Positions 49,926 to 58,439 are shown, counted from the stretch's first letter. The stretch: DNA of 64,000 bases from Paenibacillus sp. DCT19 (GCF_003268635.1 NZ_CP029639.1:5934001-5998000); one strand, 5' to 3'. The notes: generated by a model not told the origin, from the sequence alone. A program made the numbers and translations.

Positions 49926-50003
49926 GCCCAGGCGACCGGCCGTTTGTTCCGGTGCTCCATTGTGGTTGTGCCCACTTCGTCGCCAGTTACACCGGATCCC
50001 TGT
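49926..50003 (-). ncRNA. ZTP (pfl) riboswitch
   Basis: On the minus strand this reads GGATCCGGTGTAACTGGCGA, then AGTGGGCACAACCACAATGG and AGCACCGGA, then GGCCGGTCGCCTGGGC. These match the pfl motif core: ACUGGCG, UGGGc-acCAACCAC, GGaGCaCCGG and the 3' GCCG-CGCCUGGGC helix with its pseudoknot partner. The class binds ZTP/ZMP, which build up when 10-formyl-THF is short, and switches on one-carbon genes such as glyA. A terminator follows at once, giving a transcriptional switch for ywlG-glyA. The match is by eye, but all core blocks are present in order. Confidence 0.9.
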
Positions 50004-50235
50004 TTTCCCCTTCATCATAAAACAACCTGCGCTTAAAATCAACGGGTAATTTACATCCCATGTTCTGTTTCTATATGGCATTTCAAGTACGTGAGGCATG
50101 TCTATCAATAATATTAAGGTTCAACCTTGGATGGCTAAGCTGCGCTATGATCGTATGATCAAGCTGATCACCGATCTCAGCTTCCCAGGTTTACATTATT
50201 GATACGTTGTTTACATTACCCCTGTGCACTCTGCT

Positions 50236-50808
50236 TTATTCCAATTTATCCAGAAGTCGATCAAGCGCGGTTCGAATCTCGGCAGCCGTTACGTTGTAAT
50301 CATCTCGATTGCCGCCAAACGGATCGGAGATGTCGAAGCTTGGAATTCGTTGTCGAATCTCAATGACACGTTCCCGCTCGGATGCTAATATCTCTTGACC
50401 AAGTGCACGCTTCATCTCCAGTGTCGCGAATAGGCTGTCCAGTTCCTGCAGATCATTCATCACTTGCTCGTCATCTTCCACGTATTCTTTGAGTGTATAG
50501 GTTTTGTGGACGGAGTCTGGGAAAACTTGCAGCACATGCTGCTTATGACTGCGAGTAAGTGTTAGGATCAGATCAGCCCAACCAACAAGCCCTGCACTCA
50601 GCTGTGTGGAGTGTGGCGGCCCCTCTACACGATGATCTCTCAGTACCGCCTCGGCGTGACGTGAAATCGGCATTCCCTGTGTCGCAGCAACACCTGCTGA
50701 ACGCACCTCTACTTGAATGCCACGCTCCGAAGCAAGCTTACGCAAAAGCCCCTCTGCCATGGGGCTGCGGCACGTATTACCTGTACATACAAACAAAATA
50801 TGTTTCAT
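50236..50808 (-). CDS. ywlE: Protein-arginine phosphatase YwlE
   Basis: A low-molecular-weight phosphatase, 190 residues. The P-loop is CTGNTCRSPMAE near the N-terminus; the Thr after Asn is the residue known to set specificity for phospho-arginine over phospho-tyrosine. The general-acid Asp lies in FDISDPFGG. The family reverses McsB arginine phosphorylation. A C-terminal stretch is slightly longer than in Bacillus subtilis. rpiB, which stands between ywlE and ywlG in Bacillus, is missing here. GGGGAGG precedes ATG. Confidence 0.95.
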   Translation of the reverse strand: MKHILFVCTGNTCRSPMAEGLLRKLASERGIQVEVRSAGVAATQGMPISRHAEAVLRDHRVEGPPHSTQLSAGLVGWADLILTLTRSHKQHVLQVFPDSVHKTYTLKEYVEDDEQVMNDLQELDSLFATLEMKRALGQEILASERERVIEIRQRIPSFDISDPFGGNRDDYNVTAAEIRTALDRLLDKLE

Positions 50809-50924
50809 TGTGGTAGCCTCCCCATTTTATATATGTTAATAAATGTATACATTATAGCTTAAGAAATCCAACCAGGATTACACAACGATTACACAACATT
50901 AGTTGCATGAAGTCCATGTTCAGA

Positions 50925-51083
50925 AAAAAGGGATAAAGCTAGAAATGGATGAACAGGGCGTAGGCTAAACTACGTGGACAACTATATTTTCCCCCGGAGG
51001 AAACCAGCTTCGTATGCTTCTATTTATTTCGGCTGAGAAGTTACTTAAGGCATCCACCGTAAACAAAGCGTACTGTCTGCACA
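50925..51083 (+). repeat. MITE-like element, family B, copy 2 (degenerate)
   Basis: Shares with copy 1 the left end TGTTCAgAAAAAG, TAGAAATGGA, GCGTAG..CTACGTG, ATTTCGGCTGA, GGCATCC and AAAGC. The right terminal repeat is degraded, and there is an insertion around 50985-51025. It occupies the gap between mntP and ywlE; the rest of the 381-base gap shows no gene. Confidence 0.65.
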
Positions 51084-51189
51084 ATCTCTTTCATTCGATT
51101 ATACTCGCACCAGAATGATATACAACCGTCCGGCTCTGAACCAGCCAAAAGTGGAGTCCAATGCGGTCATTGAAAACATCGATTACAGC

Positions 51190-51750
51190 TCAAAAGATAA
51201 ACAACAACCCAAAGGCGAGCAGGATTGCTCCACCTACAGCTTCACCATAATCCCCAAGGTTATGACTCACTCGTCGTCCAAGCAACAGCCCCATCATGGA
51301 CATCAAGCCGCCGCACACACCAAAAGCAAGCACAGTTAAGATCAGATCACTACTGAACATCCCCAGAGAAACCCCTACGGAAAACGAATCTATGCTGACA
51401 CTTAGTGAAAATAAAGTCACACCCACCAGTGAGCGAGGATTCACGAGCTTCGTCTCTCCTTCACGGAACGCATTCAAAATCATATGCGCGCCTAAAAGAA
51501 CAAGTAAACCACCCGCCGCATACGTGGTGATGTTGCCAAGCAATGAACTGACATACTTGCCTGTGTACATACCGATCAGTGGCATGATGATATGGAACAG
51601 GGCGGTGATTGTACTGATTCGCAGTACATCCCGTAAACGAATGCCTTTCATGCCCATCCCGATTCCTAGCGAGAAGGCGTCGAAACCCAGAGCCACAGCC
51701 ATAATCAAAATGGTTACTAACTGCCCTACATGGGCAGATATATCCCACAT
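51190..51750 (-). CDS. mntP: Manganese efflux pump MntP (YwlD)
   Basis: A six-helix membrane exporter for Mn(II). 186 residues from ATG 51750, chosen because GGGGGT lies six bases upstream. The two signature repeats are ALGFDAFSLGIGMGMKG in the first helix pair and SLSVSIDSFSVGVSLGMF in the fourth, each with the ion-binding Asp. The last helix is AVGGAILLAFGLLFIF. No Mn riboswitch (yybP-ykoY) core is recognisable upstream. Its place between ywlE and the ywlC-like gene matches Bacillus. Confidence 0.92.
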   Translation of the reverse strand: MWDISAHVGQLVTILIMAVALGFDAFSLGIGMGMKGIRLRDVLRISTITALFHIIMPLIGMYTGKYVSSLLGNITTYAAGGLLVLLGAHMILNAFREGETKLVNPRSLVGVTLFSLSVSIDSFSVGVSLGMFSSDLILTVLAFGVCGGLMSMMGLLLGRRVSHNLGDYGEAVGGAILLAFGLLFIF

Positions 51751-51872
51751 TCCCATACCCCCATCACGTAAAGGTTCTTGTACACGATATGCGGACAAGG
51801 ACCTAAACATGACCAGAGTATATGTTTGAACAATCGGATCACAGACAATTTAAGTGCTGCGAAATATCTTGG

Positions 51873-52025
51873 TTCGTCCAGGCACCCTGGTTTACCCGAT
51901 TATATGGCGAGTTCTACTCGCCTGGATATAAGGGGAACAAGGGCGACTGGACATGTATATGTTACAGGTTGACCGACTTGGATGAGTCGGTGACTGTTGC
52001 GGCTAACCGACCTGGATGAGTCGGT
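51873..52025 (-). repeat. Cluster of four hairpins downstream of the tsaC-type gene
   Basis: The palindromes are CCAGG-cac-CCTGG (about 51878), GGCGAGT-tct-ACTCGCC (about 51906-51922), CCGACT-tggatg-AGTCGG (51973-51990) and CCGACC-tggatg-AGTCGG (about 52007-52024). The last two are a 34-bp direct duplication. The second of them overlaps the final codons (HRLIQVG) and stop of the upstream gene. Confidence 0.75.
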
Positions 52026-53505
52026 GACCCGCCGCTTTGAGCAGCCGATTCATGACGGCTGCTCCTAGGCCTTCGCGCGAGCAGGCTTCAGCCACAATAT
52101 ATGTGGCGCCTTGCTCATCGCAGCTCCGCAGCGCGGCGTATAGCCGGCGCGCTGCTTCCTCCAGCTCGCTGGCATCGCCCAGCGAGAATACGGCATCGGC
52201 GCGGTATTGCTCCGCGTGCTCGGCGAACGCCAGCACCGCGGTGCGCTCTCCGCGCTGCGCCGCCTCTGCGAGGGCGGCGCTAACCCAGGCCGCCACCGCT
52301 GCGGGCGGCCCTTCCACCACGCACAGCGCACCTTCGGGCGCATAGTGCGTGTACTTCATGCCCGGCGAGCGCGGCGCCGGGCTGGCTTCGCCTGCGGACC
52401 CTTCGGCGAGGATCGCCGGGTCCGTGGCGACACGGGCGGCCACAGCGGACAATTGTTCCGCTGTGATGCCGCCAGGGCGCAGGATGGTGACGGTACCGTC
52501 GTCACCGACCTGCACGACCGTGGACTCGACGCCCACCCCGGTGGGGCCGCCGTCCACGATGCCGCCGATGCGGCCAGCCAAGTCCTCGCGCACATGTGCT
52601 GCGAGGGTTGGGCTTGGTCGCCCGGAGCGGTTAGCGCTCGGCGCAGCCACAGGGCATGCCGCCGCGGCAATCAACTGCAACGCCACAGGGTGATCCGGCA
52701 TACGCACGGCCACCGTGTCTAGCCCGGCGGTGACCCGTGGAGACACCGCCCCAGGTCTAACCGGCAACACTAGCGTCAGCGGGCCCGGCCAGAAGGCCGC
52801 CATCAGCGCTTCCGCGGTGGCATTCACTTCCGTGACTAGTGCATCCAACTGGTCACGGTGGGCGATATGCACGATCAGCGGATTATCCGATGGGCGACCT
52901 TTAGCCGCAAACACAGCTTCCACCGCTGCTGTGCTTCGGGCATCTGCCCCTAAACCATAGACCGTCTCGGTCGGAAAGGCCACGGTTTGTCCTTGACGAA
53001 TGCAGGCTGCGGCAGCCTGCAAGTCTGCGAGCGCCTGTTCATAGGCGCTCTCCCTTTTTACATCAGACTCATCATTCGGTGTGGTCACCTGCACAGAAAC
53101 TTGTCCAGCGGATAAATTGTCCTCTTGTTCCTGTTGTTCATGCTCCACTTGATTCCCACCATCGTTGGCATTATTCATATCCGTTCCAGCGGTATGAAGC
53201 AGCACATTAACATCCCACATAAGGGTAACCATCTCCTGCGCCAATCCCTGCCCCTGTTCACCCAAACCCGGTTCGCCCTCCATACTTTGAAGGGATGACT
53301 GCTGGTCGAGTCGATGTGTATCCATGTTACCTTGAACCTTTGACGTCAAAAGCAACTCTTGGCTCCCCAATTGTCCATCACGCCCCATTTGCTCGCGATC
53401 TAAAGGTGTGTGTTCATGTTCATTCTGCTGCAATTTATTCTGTTTGGCCTCTTGTTCATTTCTCATATATCCATCATTCCTAAGCTTCAATAAGGTAGTA
53501 AACAT
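52003..53505 (-). CDS. ywlC: L-threonylcarbamoyladenylate synthase (Sua5/YwlC type) with an N-terminal extension
   Basis: Makes threonylcarbamoyl-AMP from threonine, bicarbonate and ATP for the t6A modification of tRNA. A YrdC domain (about residues 157-345: FPTETVYGLGAD, KGRPSDNPLIVH, APSANRSGRPSPT, GVESTVV) is followed by the Sua5 domain, joined by SPGMKYTHYAPEG. The first 150 residues are unusual: low-complexity, rich in Gln, Glu, Asn and His, with no homologue known to me. An internal start (for example Met14, with AGGA ten bases upstream, or Met96) is possible. The YrdC/Sua5 part is clearly G+C-rich, while the extension has normal composition. Confidence 0.88.
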   Translation of the reverse strand: MFTTLLKLRNDGYMRNEQEAKQNKLQQNEHEHTPLDREQMGRDGQLGSQELLLTSKVQGNMDTHRLDQQSSLQSMEGEPGLGEQGQGLAQEMVTLMWDVNVLLHTAGTDMNNANDGGNQVEHEQQEQEDNLSAGQVSVQVTTPNDESDVKRESAYEQALADLQAAAACIRQGQTVAFPTETVYGLGADARSTAAVEAVFAAKGRPSDNPLIVHIAHRDQLDALVTEVNATAEALMAAFWPGPLTLVLPVRPGAVSPRVTAGLDTVAVRMPDHPVALQLIAAAACPVAAPSANRSGRPSPTLAAHVREDLAGRIGGIVDGGPTGVGVESTVVQVGDDGTVTILRPGGITAEQLSAVAARVATDPAILAEGSAGEASPAPRSPGMKYTHYAPEGALCVVEGPPAAVAAWVSAALAEAAQRGERTAVLAFAEHAEQYRADAVFSLGDASELEEAARRLYAALRSCDEQGATYIVAEACSREGLGAAVMNRLLKAAGHRLIQVG

Positions 53506-53850
53506 TGGGTGTATCCTATATCTAACCTAAAGCATCTTTCGCTGTCTTCTCGCTCCCTGCTGTGTCACTTTCTCTTGACTCAACCTGGTACGTAAGCGAA
53601 AAACTTCCTGGTTTTGAACGAAAATTCAACCAAACCTGCTTCTTTCGAAGTTGTAAAACATGCGTAAACGTCTGATGAATGACTACCCGCATTGATTATG
53701 GTTTTGAATTCCTATAATTATAACATATCTCTTCGTTTCAAAGATGAAACTACGCACTCTCACCATTCACAACAAAGCTCACTACAACAAAGAGCAACCT
53801 CATCAATCTTGAAGTCGCCCTTACATCACATCAACCTATTCACGATCCGA
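53506..53850. other. Intergenic region with a family D repeat copy
   Basis: No gene is supported. A degenerate repeat at about 53530-53655 (CCCTGCTGTGTCACTTTCTC, then AACGAAAATTCAA) resembles 55100-55226. The rest (53656-53850) is AT-rich and shows nothing recognisable. Confidence 0.45.
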
Positions 53851-54507
53851 TTAAGCAAACAATCCCGTCACCCAACCACAAAACTTTACAACCATATCCC
53901 AGAGGAAGAAACGTGTTTCCGGTGTTCCGACTTGTACGGATGCTTCCACATCTCCTGGCGAAGCGGCGGCTGCAGCTGTATTCGTCTTCGTCACTGCGTC
54001 TCCTGTACCTGCATCAATGAAGCATAATGGAGGAAACAATACACACCACCAGTTTTGACCTTCACCTTTACCAAGTGTTATACGAACTGCTTCGTAATCT
54101 CCAGCCGGATATACAGTACCACCATATAGTTTGGTCGGAAAAGGAACCACCCCCAGCTCCACCTGGTAATCATAATCCAGACCACGACTGGCAAGCTCTT
54201 CTCCAACTTTCTCTTCAATCTCAGACAAATGCTGACGAATCACTCCACGGGCTTCCTCCAGATCTTGAGGATTGGCAAGCTCCGTCACCCATTGATCCAT
54301 CTGAGCAACAACAGCATCACGAATCTCACGTTTCACCAACTGATCTCCTGCCGAATCCGAGTTGGCTAGAATACGGAGCCGAATGGATTGCTCTGGAATT
54401 GCCGCAGCTGCTACAGCCGCATCCGTTTTCTGGCCTTCCCACATCATAATAATCATCATAAGACATACCACAATTAGTCCAATTTGTTTCACGATTCGTC
54501 TACTCAT
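53851..54507 (-). CDS. spoIIR: Stage II sporulation protein R (SpoIIR)
   Basis: A signal protein secreted from the forespore that triggers SpoIIGA to process pro-sigma E. 218 residues from ATG 54507 (GGGGGAG upstream); a start at 54537 would add ten residues. A membrane or signal helix lies at about residues 9-22 (LIVVCLMMIIMMW). The core has IRLRILANSDSAGDQLVKREIRDAVV and YPAGDYEAVRITLGKGEGQNWWCVLFPPLCF, the family signature. The C-terminal part has an Ala-rich linker and ends in FLWDMVVKFCGWVTGLF. Its place between prmC/prfA and the ywlC-like gene matches Bacillus. Confidence 0.95.
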   Translation of the reverse strand: MSRRIVKQIGLIVVCLMMIIMMWEGQKTDAAVAAAAIPEQSIRLRILANSDSAGDQLVKREIRDAVVAQMDQWVTELANPQDLEEARGVIRQHLSEIEEKVGEELASRGLDYDYQVELGVVPFPTKLYGGTVYPAGDYEAVRITLGKGEGQNWWCVLFPPLCFIDAGTGDAVTKTNTAAAAASPGDVEASVQVGTPETRFFLWDMVVKFCGWVTGLFA

Positions 54508-54852
54508 GCCGTTCTCCCCCTTGGCTCTCATGATCATGATTTTATAAGTGCTTACGCTATGAACTCACTATAAATCTCTCATGTCTATCAGTATGCCCAG
54601 AGGAAGTAGGGTTAAACCTATTAAACTCCATAACTCTCAATTTTTTATCCAACATATGCTAGGATGTGTCTCTAAACAAATAAATCATGTCGTGTGTGTT
54701 GAAAGAAACGTATGAAATACAACGAATGAGGCAACGAGTAGGAATGCACAGATGGTAAAAAATAAATGATGATCGTGGAGCAGGTCTAGAGCAGGTGAAG
54801 GTTACGTTTGAAACGGAGCAGTTAAAGGGTGAAACTCTCTCCATACAACGTC

Positions 54853-55062
54853 GGCGTTAACGAATCTGAGAGACCTTATTTGGTCGTATCACGGCAAATG
54901 GAACTGGTAACGAATCTGAGAAACGTTATATTACAAAATAACACGGAATGAGTCTAAAACTCGCGCCCCAATGGAGTATTAGCGTGTCAACGATTCGTTA
55001 GCATTTCCTGAGTGCCATTTTCCCGCCAATAAGGCCAACTGAGTTCGTTAGAGATAACACAT
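54853..55062 (-). repeat. MITE-like element, family C, copy 2 (inverted relative to copy 1)
   Basis: The reverse complement follows 32511-32719 almost throughout: TCTAACGAACTCAG, CCTTATTGG, AAAATGGCA, TAACGAATCGT.GACACGCTAA, CAGATTCGTTA, CGTGATA and AAGGTCTCTCAGATTCGTTA. The terminal inverted repeats are of about 25 bases. It lies upstream of spoIIR. Confidence 0.8.
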
Positions 55063-55074
55063 GATCAACTGTCG

Positions 55075-55578
55075 TAACTTCAAATCTCACGCTCACTTAG
55101 GGGGCATCGTCCACTGCCGACATCTTTTCGCGCCTGCTGTGTCACTTCTCATGACGGCCCAGCATACCTGCGGAAAACGTCCTTGCTTGAAACGAAAATT
55201 TCAAGTTCTGCCTTCCTTCAAAGAGTTCTCAGACACACCTTAGAGCAAAAAGAGCCGCTCCCACCTCTAATGGTGATAACCGACTCTACCGTTTAATGCC
55301 GCTATAACGAAGGGGAACACATCCTCAACATGCGGAGAACATTCACACGCTCATACTTCCCTTTCCTTTCTCCCCTACCCATCGACCTTTATATCCACTC
55401 TTTCTTCTCTTTGCACCTTTATGTCCACACCACCTGCGTATAACATACTTATGTTTATGTTTGTGTCTTTGTTAGTTCCTTTGTTAGTTCCTTCTCCTTT
55501 GTTTGTGCCTTTGTTTATGTCTTAGTCTCTGCTCTTGTTTAACTCTATATCGGTACTTCCGTTTAGTCCATGCTCCAA
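55075..55578. other. Intergenic DNA with a family D repeat and a pyrimidine-rich tract
   Basis: 55100-55226 is the second copy of repeat family D (CCTGCTGTGTCACTTCTCAT; CTTGAAACGAAAATTTCAAG hairpin). 55340-55570 is strongly pyrimidine-rich on the plus strand with short repeats: TTTGTTAGTTCC twice in tandem, TTTATGTCCAC and TTTATATCCAC, TTTGTTTATG. No gene can be supported on either strand. Confidence 0.55.
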
Positions 55579-56874
55579 TTACATCCCTGCTTGATCCTTT
55601 CCCTTTCCCGCCTCTCCCTTTATCTGTTCAAGTTCCTGTTCCTTCTTCTTGCTCTTGTTCAGCATATCCAGCCCCGCCACCCAACTCCGCACTCTTGCTG
55701 GCAAACTCGGTGGCTGCTCCTCCGACACGATGACATCTTCATCCTCGGGGCCATACAGTTTGATGCTCATAGCAATCGCGATGCAGGCCATATTGATAAG
55801 TAGTGACGTTCCTCCGTAGCTAATAAACGGCAAAGTAATACCCGTAAGCGGCATCAACCCCAGAAAAGCACCAATGTTCTCAAACACCTGATATAGCAGC
55901 ATCCCTATAATCCCGACAATAATTACTGGCCCCGCTCGATCTTTACATTCCAGTGAAATAAGCACCATCCGATGGATCAAGACAAAATAAAGCAATAGCA
56001 GCACTGCACCGCCCACAAAGCCAAACTCTTCAGCAATCACGACGAAAATAGAATCTGAATATGTATAAGGCACTCGCCCGCTTTGCACCGATGTACCTTG
56101 TAAGTACCCTTTGCCAATAATGCCGCCTGATCCTATAGCTAGACCCGCATTTTTGGTATGCCAGGTTGCTTTGGCAGTCGCTTTCTCCGGTACAAGCCAA
56201 GGATCGATCCGTTCTGCCCAATGCTCTCGATCTACCTTCTCTAGAAAAGTGAAAATTTCTTCATGATACGTGACATATGATTTAACGAAGCCAAAAAAAG
56301 CCACACCAATAATGGTAATACCAATCAAGGCATGTTTCAGCTTAATATTACCGATCCAGAGCACTGCTGCCAAAATAACAACATACCCCAAGGCATTCCC
56401 CAAGTCATTCTGTATCATAACAAGTGCAAAGGGAATAAAGGTCCAGCACCCAATCGGCACGATGTCTCTCCAAAAACCGAGTTCTCTTCCTTTTCGCTTC
56501 ATTATCAAATGGGCGAGAAATAGAATTAAGATCATTTTAAACAGTTCCGCAGGTTGAAATGAGAAAGTATCCCCTAGCTTTAGCCAGCCATTGGCATTGT
56601 TGACCGAGCCACCTACGAAATTGGCGAGGAGAAGCAAAATATTTCCGATGACATACAAATAAAAAGCATATTTCACAATGAGCTTATAATTGATAAGCCC
56701 CATTCCAATCACGACAATGAATCCGGCGATATAAAATTGTAAGGTTTTGATATGATGGTTGCTCAATGTAGAATCGGTCTGCGTCCCGCTATATACGGCA
56801 GCTATGCTTATTCCCATAAGCAACAGCAGTACAAACAGTATGATCCCATCCATCTTCTTCAACATTCTCAGCAT
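55579..56874 (-). CDS. FtsW/RodA/SpoVE family peptidoglycan glycosyltransferase, paralogue 1
   Basis: A SEDS-family membrane enzyme that polymerises lipid II into glycan strands. 431 residues with about ten helices. Family marks are the motifs QPAELFKMILILFLAHLI, MIQNDLGNALGYVVILAAVLW, GIIGKGYLQGTSVQSGRVPYTYSDSIFVVIAEEFGF and the catalytic-face PLTGITLPFISYGGTSLLINM. The C-terminal 50 residues are charged (LNKSKKKEQELEQIKG). AGGGGGAA precedes ATG 56874. A second paralogue follows at 57125. The RodA-like Lys/Glu content and neighbours do not show which of RodA, FtsW or SpoVE it is. Confidence 0.92.
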   Translation of the reverse strand: MLRMLKKMDGIILFVLLLLMGISIAAVYSGTQTDSTLSNHHIKTLQFYIAGFIVVIGMGLINYKLIVKYAFYLYVIGNILLLLANFVGGSVNNANGWLKLGDTFSFQPAELFKMILILFLAHLIMKRKGRELGFWRDIVPIGCWTFIPFALVMIQNDLGNALGYVVILAAVLWIGNIKLKHALIGITIIGVAFFGFVKSYVTYHEEIFTFLEKVDREHWAERIDPWLVPEKATAKATWHTKNAGLAIGSGGIIGKGYLQGTSVQSGRVPYTYSDSIFVVIAEEFGFVGGAVLLLLYFVLIHRMVLISLECKDRAGPVIIVGIIGMLLYQVFENIGAFLGLMPLTGITLPFISYGGTSLLINMACIAIAMSIKLYGPEDEDVIVSEEQPPSLPARVRSWVAGLDMLNKSKKKEQELEQIKGEAGKGKDQAGM

Positions 56875-57032
56875 GTACTCACTCTTCCCCCTAAGATGGT
56901 CTTGCCAATCTCTCCTCCCTTTATTGTATATAATTGGAATGAAAAATGGAAATCCTTACACTTATGGATAAGTTGGAGGCTCCCCTTCTTAGACAACTGA
57001 TACAACCGATACCACAAAACCAATGCCGCAAC

Positions 57033-57087
57033 AAAAAAAACCTGAAAACCGTAGATCCATGTTGCTCGAATCTATGGCTTTCAGGTT
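57033..57087 (-). terminator. Intrinsic terminator between the two rodA-like genes
   Basis: An 18-bp stem with two mismatches (AACCTGAAAACCGTAGAT / ATCTATGGCTTTCAGGTT) is followed on the minus strand by TTTTTTTTGTTG. It lies about 38 bases after the 57125 stop, so the two genes are separate transcripts. Confidence 0.92.
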
Positions 57088-57124
57088 ATATATCTTACAC
57101 ATTTTACACACCTTAAAACAAAAA

Positions 57125-58348
57125 TCAGGATTGTTCTTGCTGTGACGGTTTGCGTTTAAACACTTTCATAATCAGTTCCGTAATGCTAAGTTGTTCTGAC
57201 GAACCCAGAATATCCTCGTTCTCCTCCGTGTGCACCTTGATACTCATGACAACCCCCATACTCAGCATATTGAGCACAAGAGAGGTACCCCCGAAACTGA
57301 TAAACGGCAGCGTAATTCCCGTCAGTGGCATCAGACCAATAAACGGACCAATGTTAACAAAAATCTGATAGAGTAACATCGATATGATACCCACAATCAG
57401 ATACGGTCCGGCACGATCCTTACACTCCAATGCGATCAATACCAGCCGATGAATCAGAATGAAGTAGAGCAGTAACAGCACCGAAGCGCCTACAAAACCG
57501 AACTCTTCCCCGATCTGAACAAAAATGGAGTCGGCATACGCCAACGGTACCCGGTTGGACTGGATGGTTGTACCTTCCAAATATCCTTTACCACTAATAC
57601 CCCCAGAACCAATGGCAAGCTTAGCGTTATATGTCTGCCATAGGACGTCACGGGAGGTCTGATCTGGTACAAGCCAAGGATCGAAACGATCTGCCCAGTG
57701 GGCACGCCCGATGTCCTGAAGGAACTTGGTGATCTGATCGTGATAGTGAACGTATGCTTGCGTTCCCGCAACAAAAGCAGCAACTGCGATGATAAAACCA
57801 ATCAGGGCGTGGCTGAATTTCACATTACCAATCCACAGTAAACCAACAAGAATCACGACGTAACTGAGCGCATTCCCCAAGTCGTTTTGCAATAAAACGA
57901 GTAACAATGGCGGCAAAACACACAGAGCAATCGGGATGACATCTCGTCCAAATAACAGAGGTCTGTTCTTCTTTCGAGACAGCAATGCAGACAAAAAGAC
58001 AATCAAACACAACTTAAACAGCTCTGCCGGCTGCAAACTTAGACCGAATATGGACAACCAGCCCTGTGCGCCGTAATAGGTCACACCAAAAAAGTTAACG
58101 ATAACGAGCAGCAGTAGACCGCCACCGTAAATGTATAAATAGTTTTTGATAATCACTTTGTAGTTGATCATGGACATTCCGAAGAACACGATGAAACCTA
58201 TAATATAGAATATCCCAGCCCGCTGGGGATAGGATTCCCACCTCGGACGACCAAACGTGGTGCTATAAATGGATAAAATACTGATAACCATCAAGATAAC
58301 TAATATAAATACGATGTTGTAGTCAATTTTTTTGAATTTATGCAGCAT
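57125..58348 (-). CDS. FtsW/RodA/SpoVE family peptidoglycan glycosyltransferase, paralogue 2
   Basis: 407 residues from ATG 58348, with GGAGG 11 bases upstream; a TTG start at 58366 overlaps that site. It shares the SEDS motifs with paralogue 1: SLQPAELFKLCLIVFLSALL, LLQNDLGNALSYVVILVGLLW, GISGKGYLEGTTIQSNRVPLAYADSIFVQIGEEFGF, PLTGITLPFISFGGTSLVLNM. The two are aligned over their whole length and clearly arose by duplication. The C-terminal tail (EENEDILGSSEQLSITELIMKVFKRK) resembles that of paralogue 1. It lies between prmC and paralogue 1. Confidence 0.92.
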   Translation of the reverse strand: MLHKFKKIDYNIVFILVILMVISILSIYSTTFGRPRWESYPQRAGIFYIIGFIVFFGMSMINYKVIIKNYLYIYGGGLLLLVIVNFFGVTYYGAQGWLSIFGLSLQPAELFKLCLIVFLSALLSRKKNRPLLFGRDVIPIALCVLPPLLLVLLQNDLGNALSYVVILVGLLWIGNVKFSHALIGFIIAVAAFVAGTQAYVHYHDQITKFLQDIGRAHWADRFDPWLVPDQTSRDVLWQTYNAKLAIGSGGISGKGYLEGTTIQSNRVPLAYADSIFVQIGEEFGFVGASVLLLLYFILIHRLVLIALECKDRAGPYLIVGIISMLLYQIFVNIGPFIGLMPLTGITLPFISFGGTSLVLNMLSMGVVMSIKVHTEENEDILGSSEQLSITELIMKVFKRKPSQQEQS

Positions 58349-58439
58349 GTAATTATGTTCCTCCAAGCATTCAGCAATCTTCGGTATATCTCATTGTAGA
58401 GGATTTCACGGCAAAAAGAAAACCTCCGCAATCTTACAT

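Noticed and set aside
49848..50108. Minus-strand open frames (60-86 codons) upstream of ywlG
   Set aside because: They run through the ZTP riboswitch and its terminator, have no ribosome site and no protein-like pattern.
51751..52002. yybP-ykoY manganese riboswitch in front of mntP
   Set aside because: The GGGGAGUA-type core and partner loops are not present; the hairpins there are explained better as a duplicated gene end.
55503..55803. Plus-strand open frames in the pyrimidine-rich tract
   Set aside because: They are products of low-complexity C/T sequence (Leu/Pro/Ser-rich) and overlap the end of the rodA-like gene.
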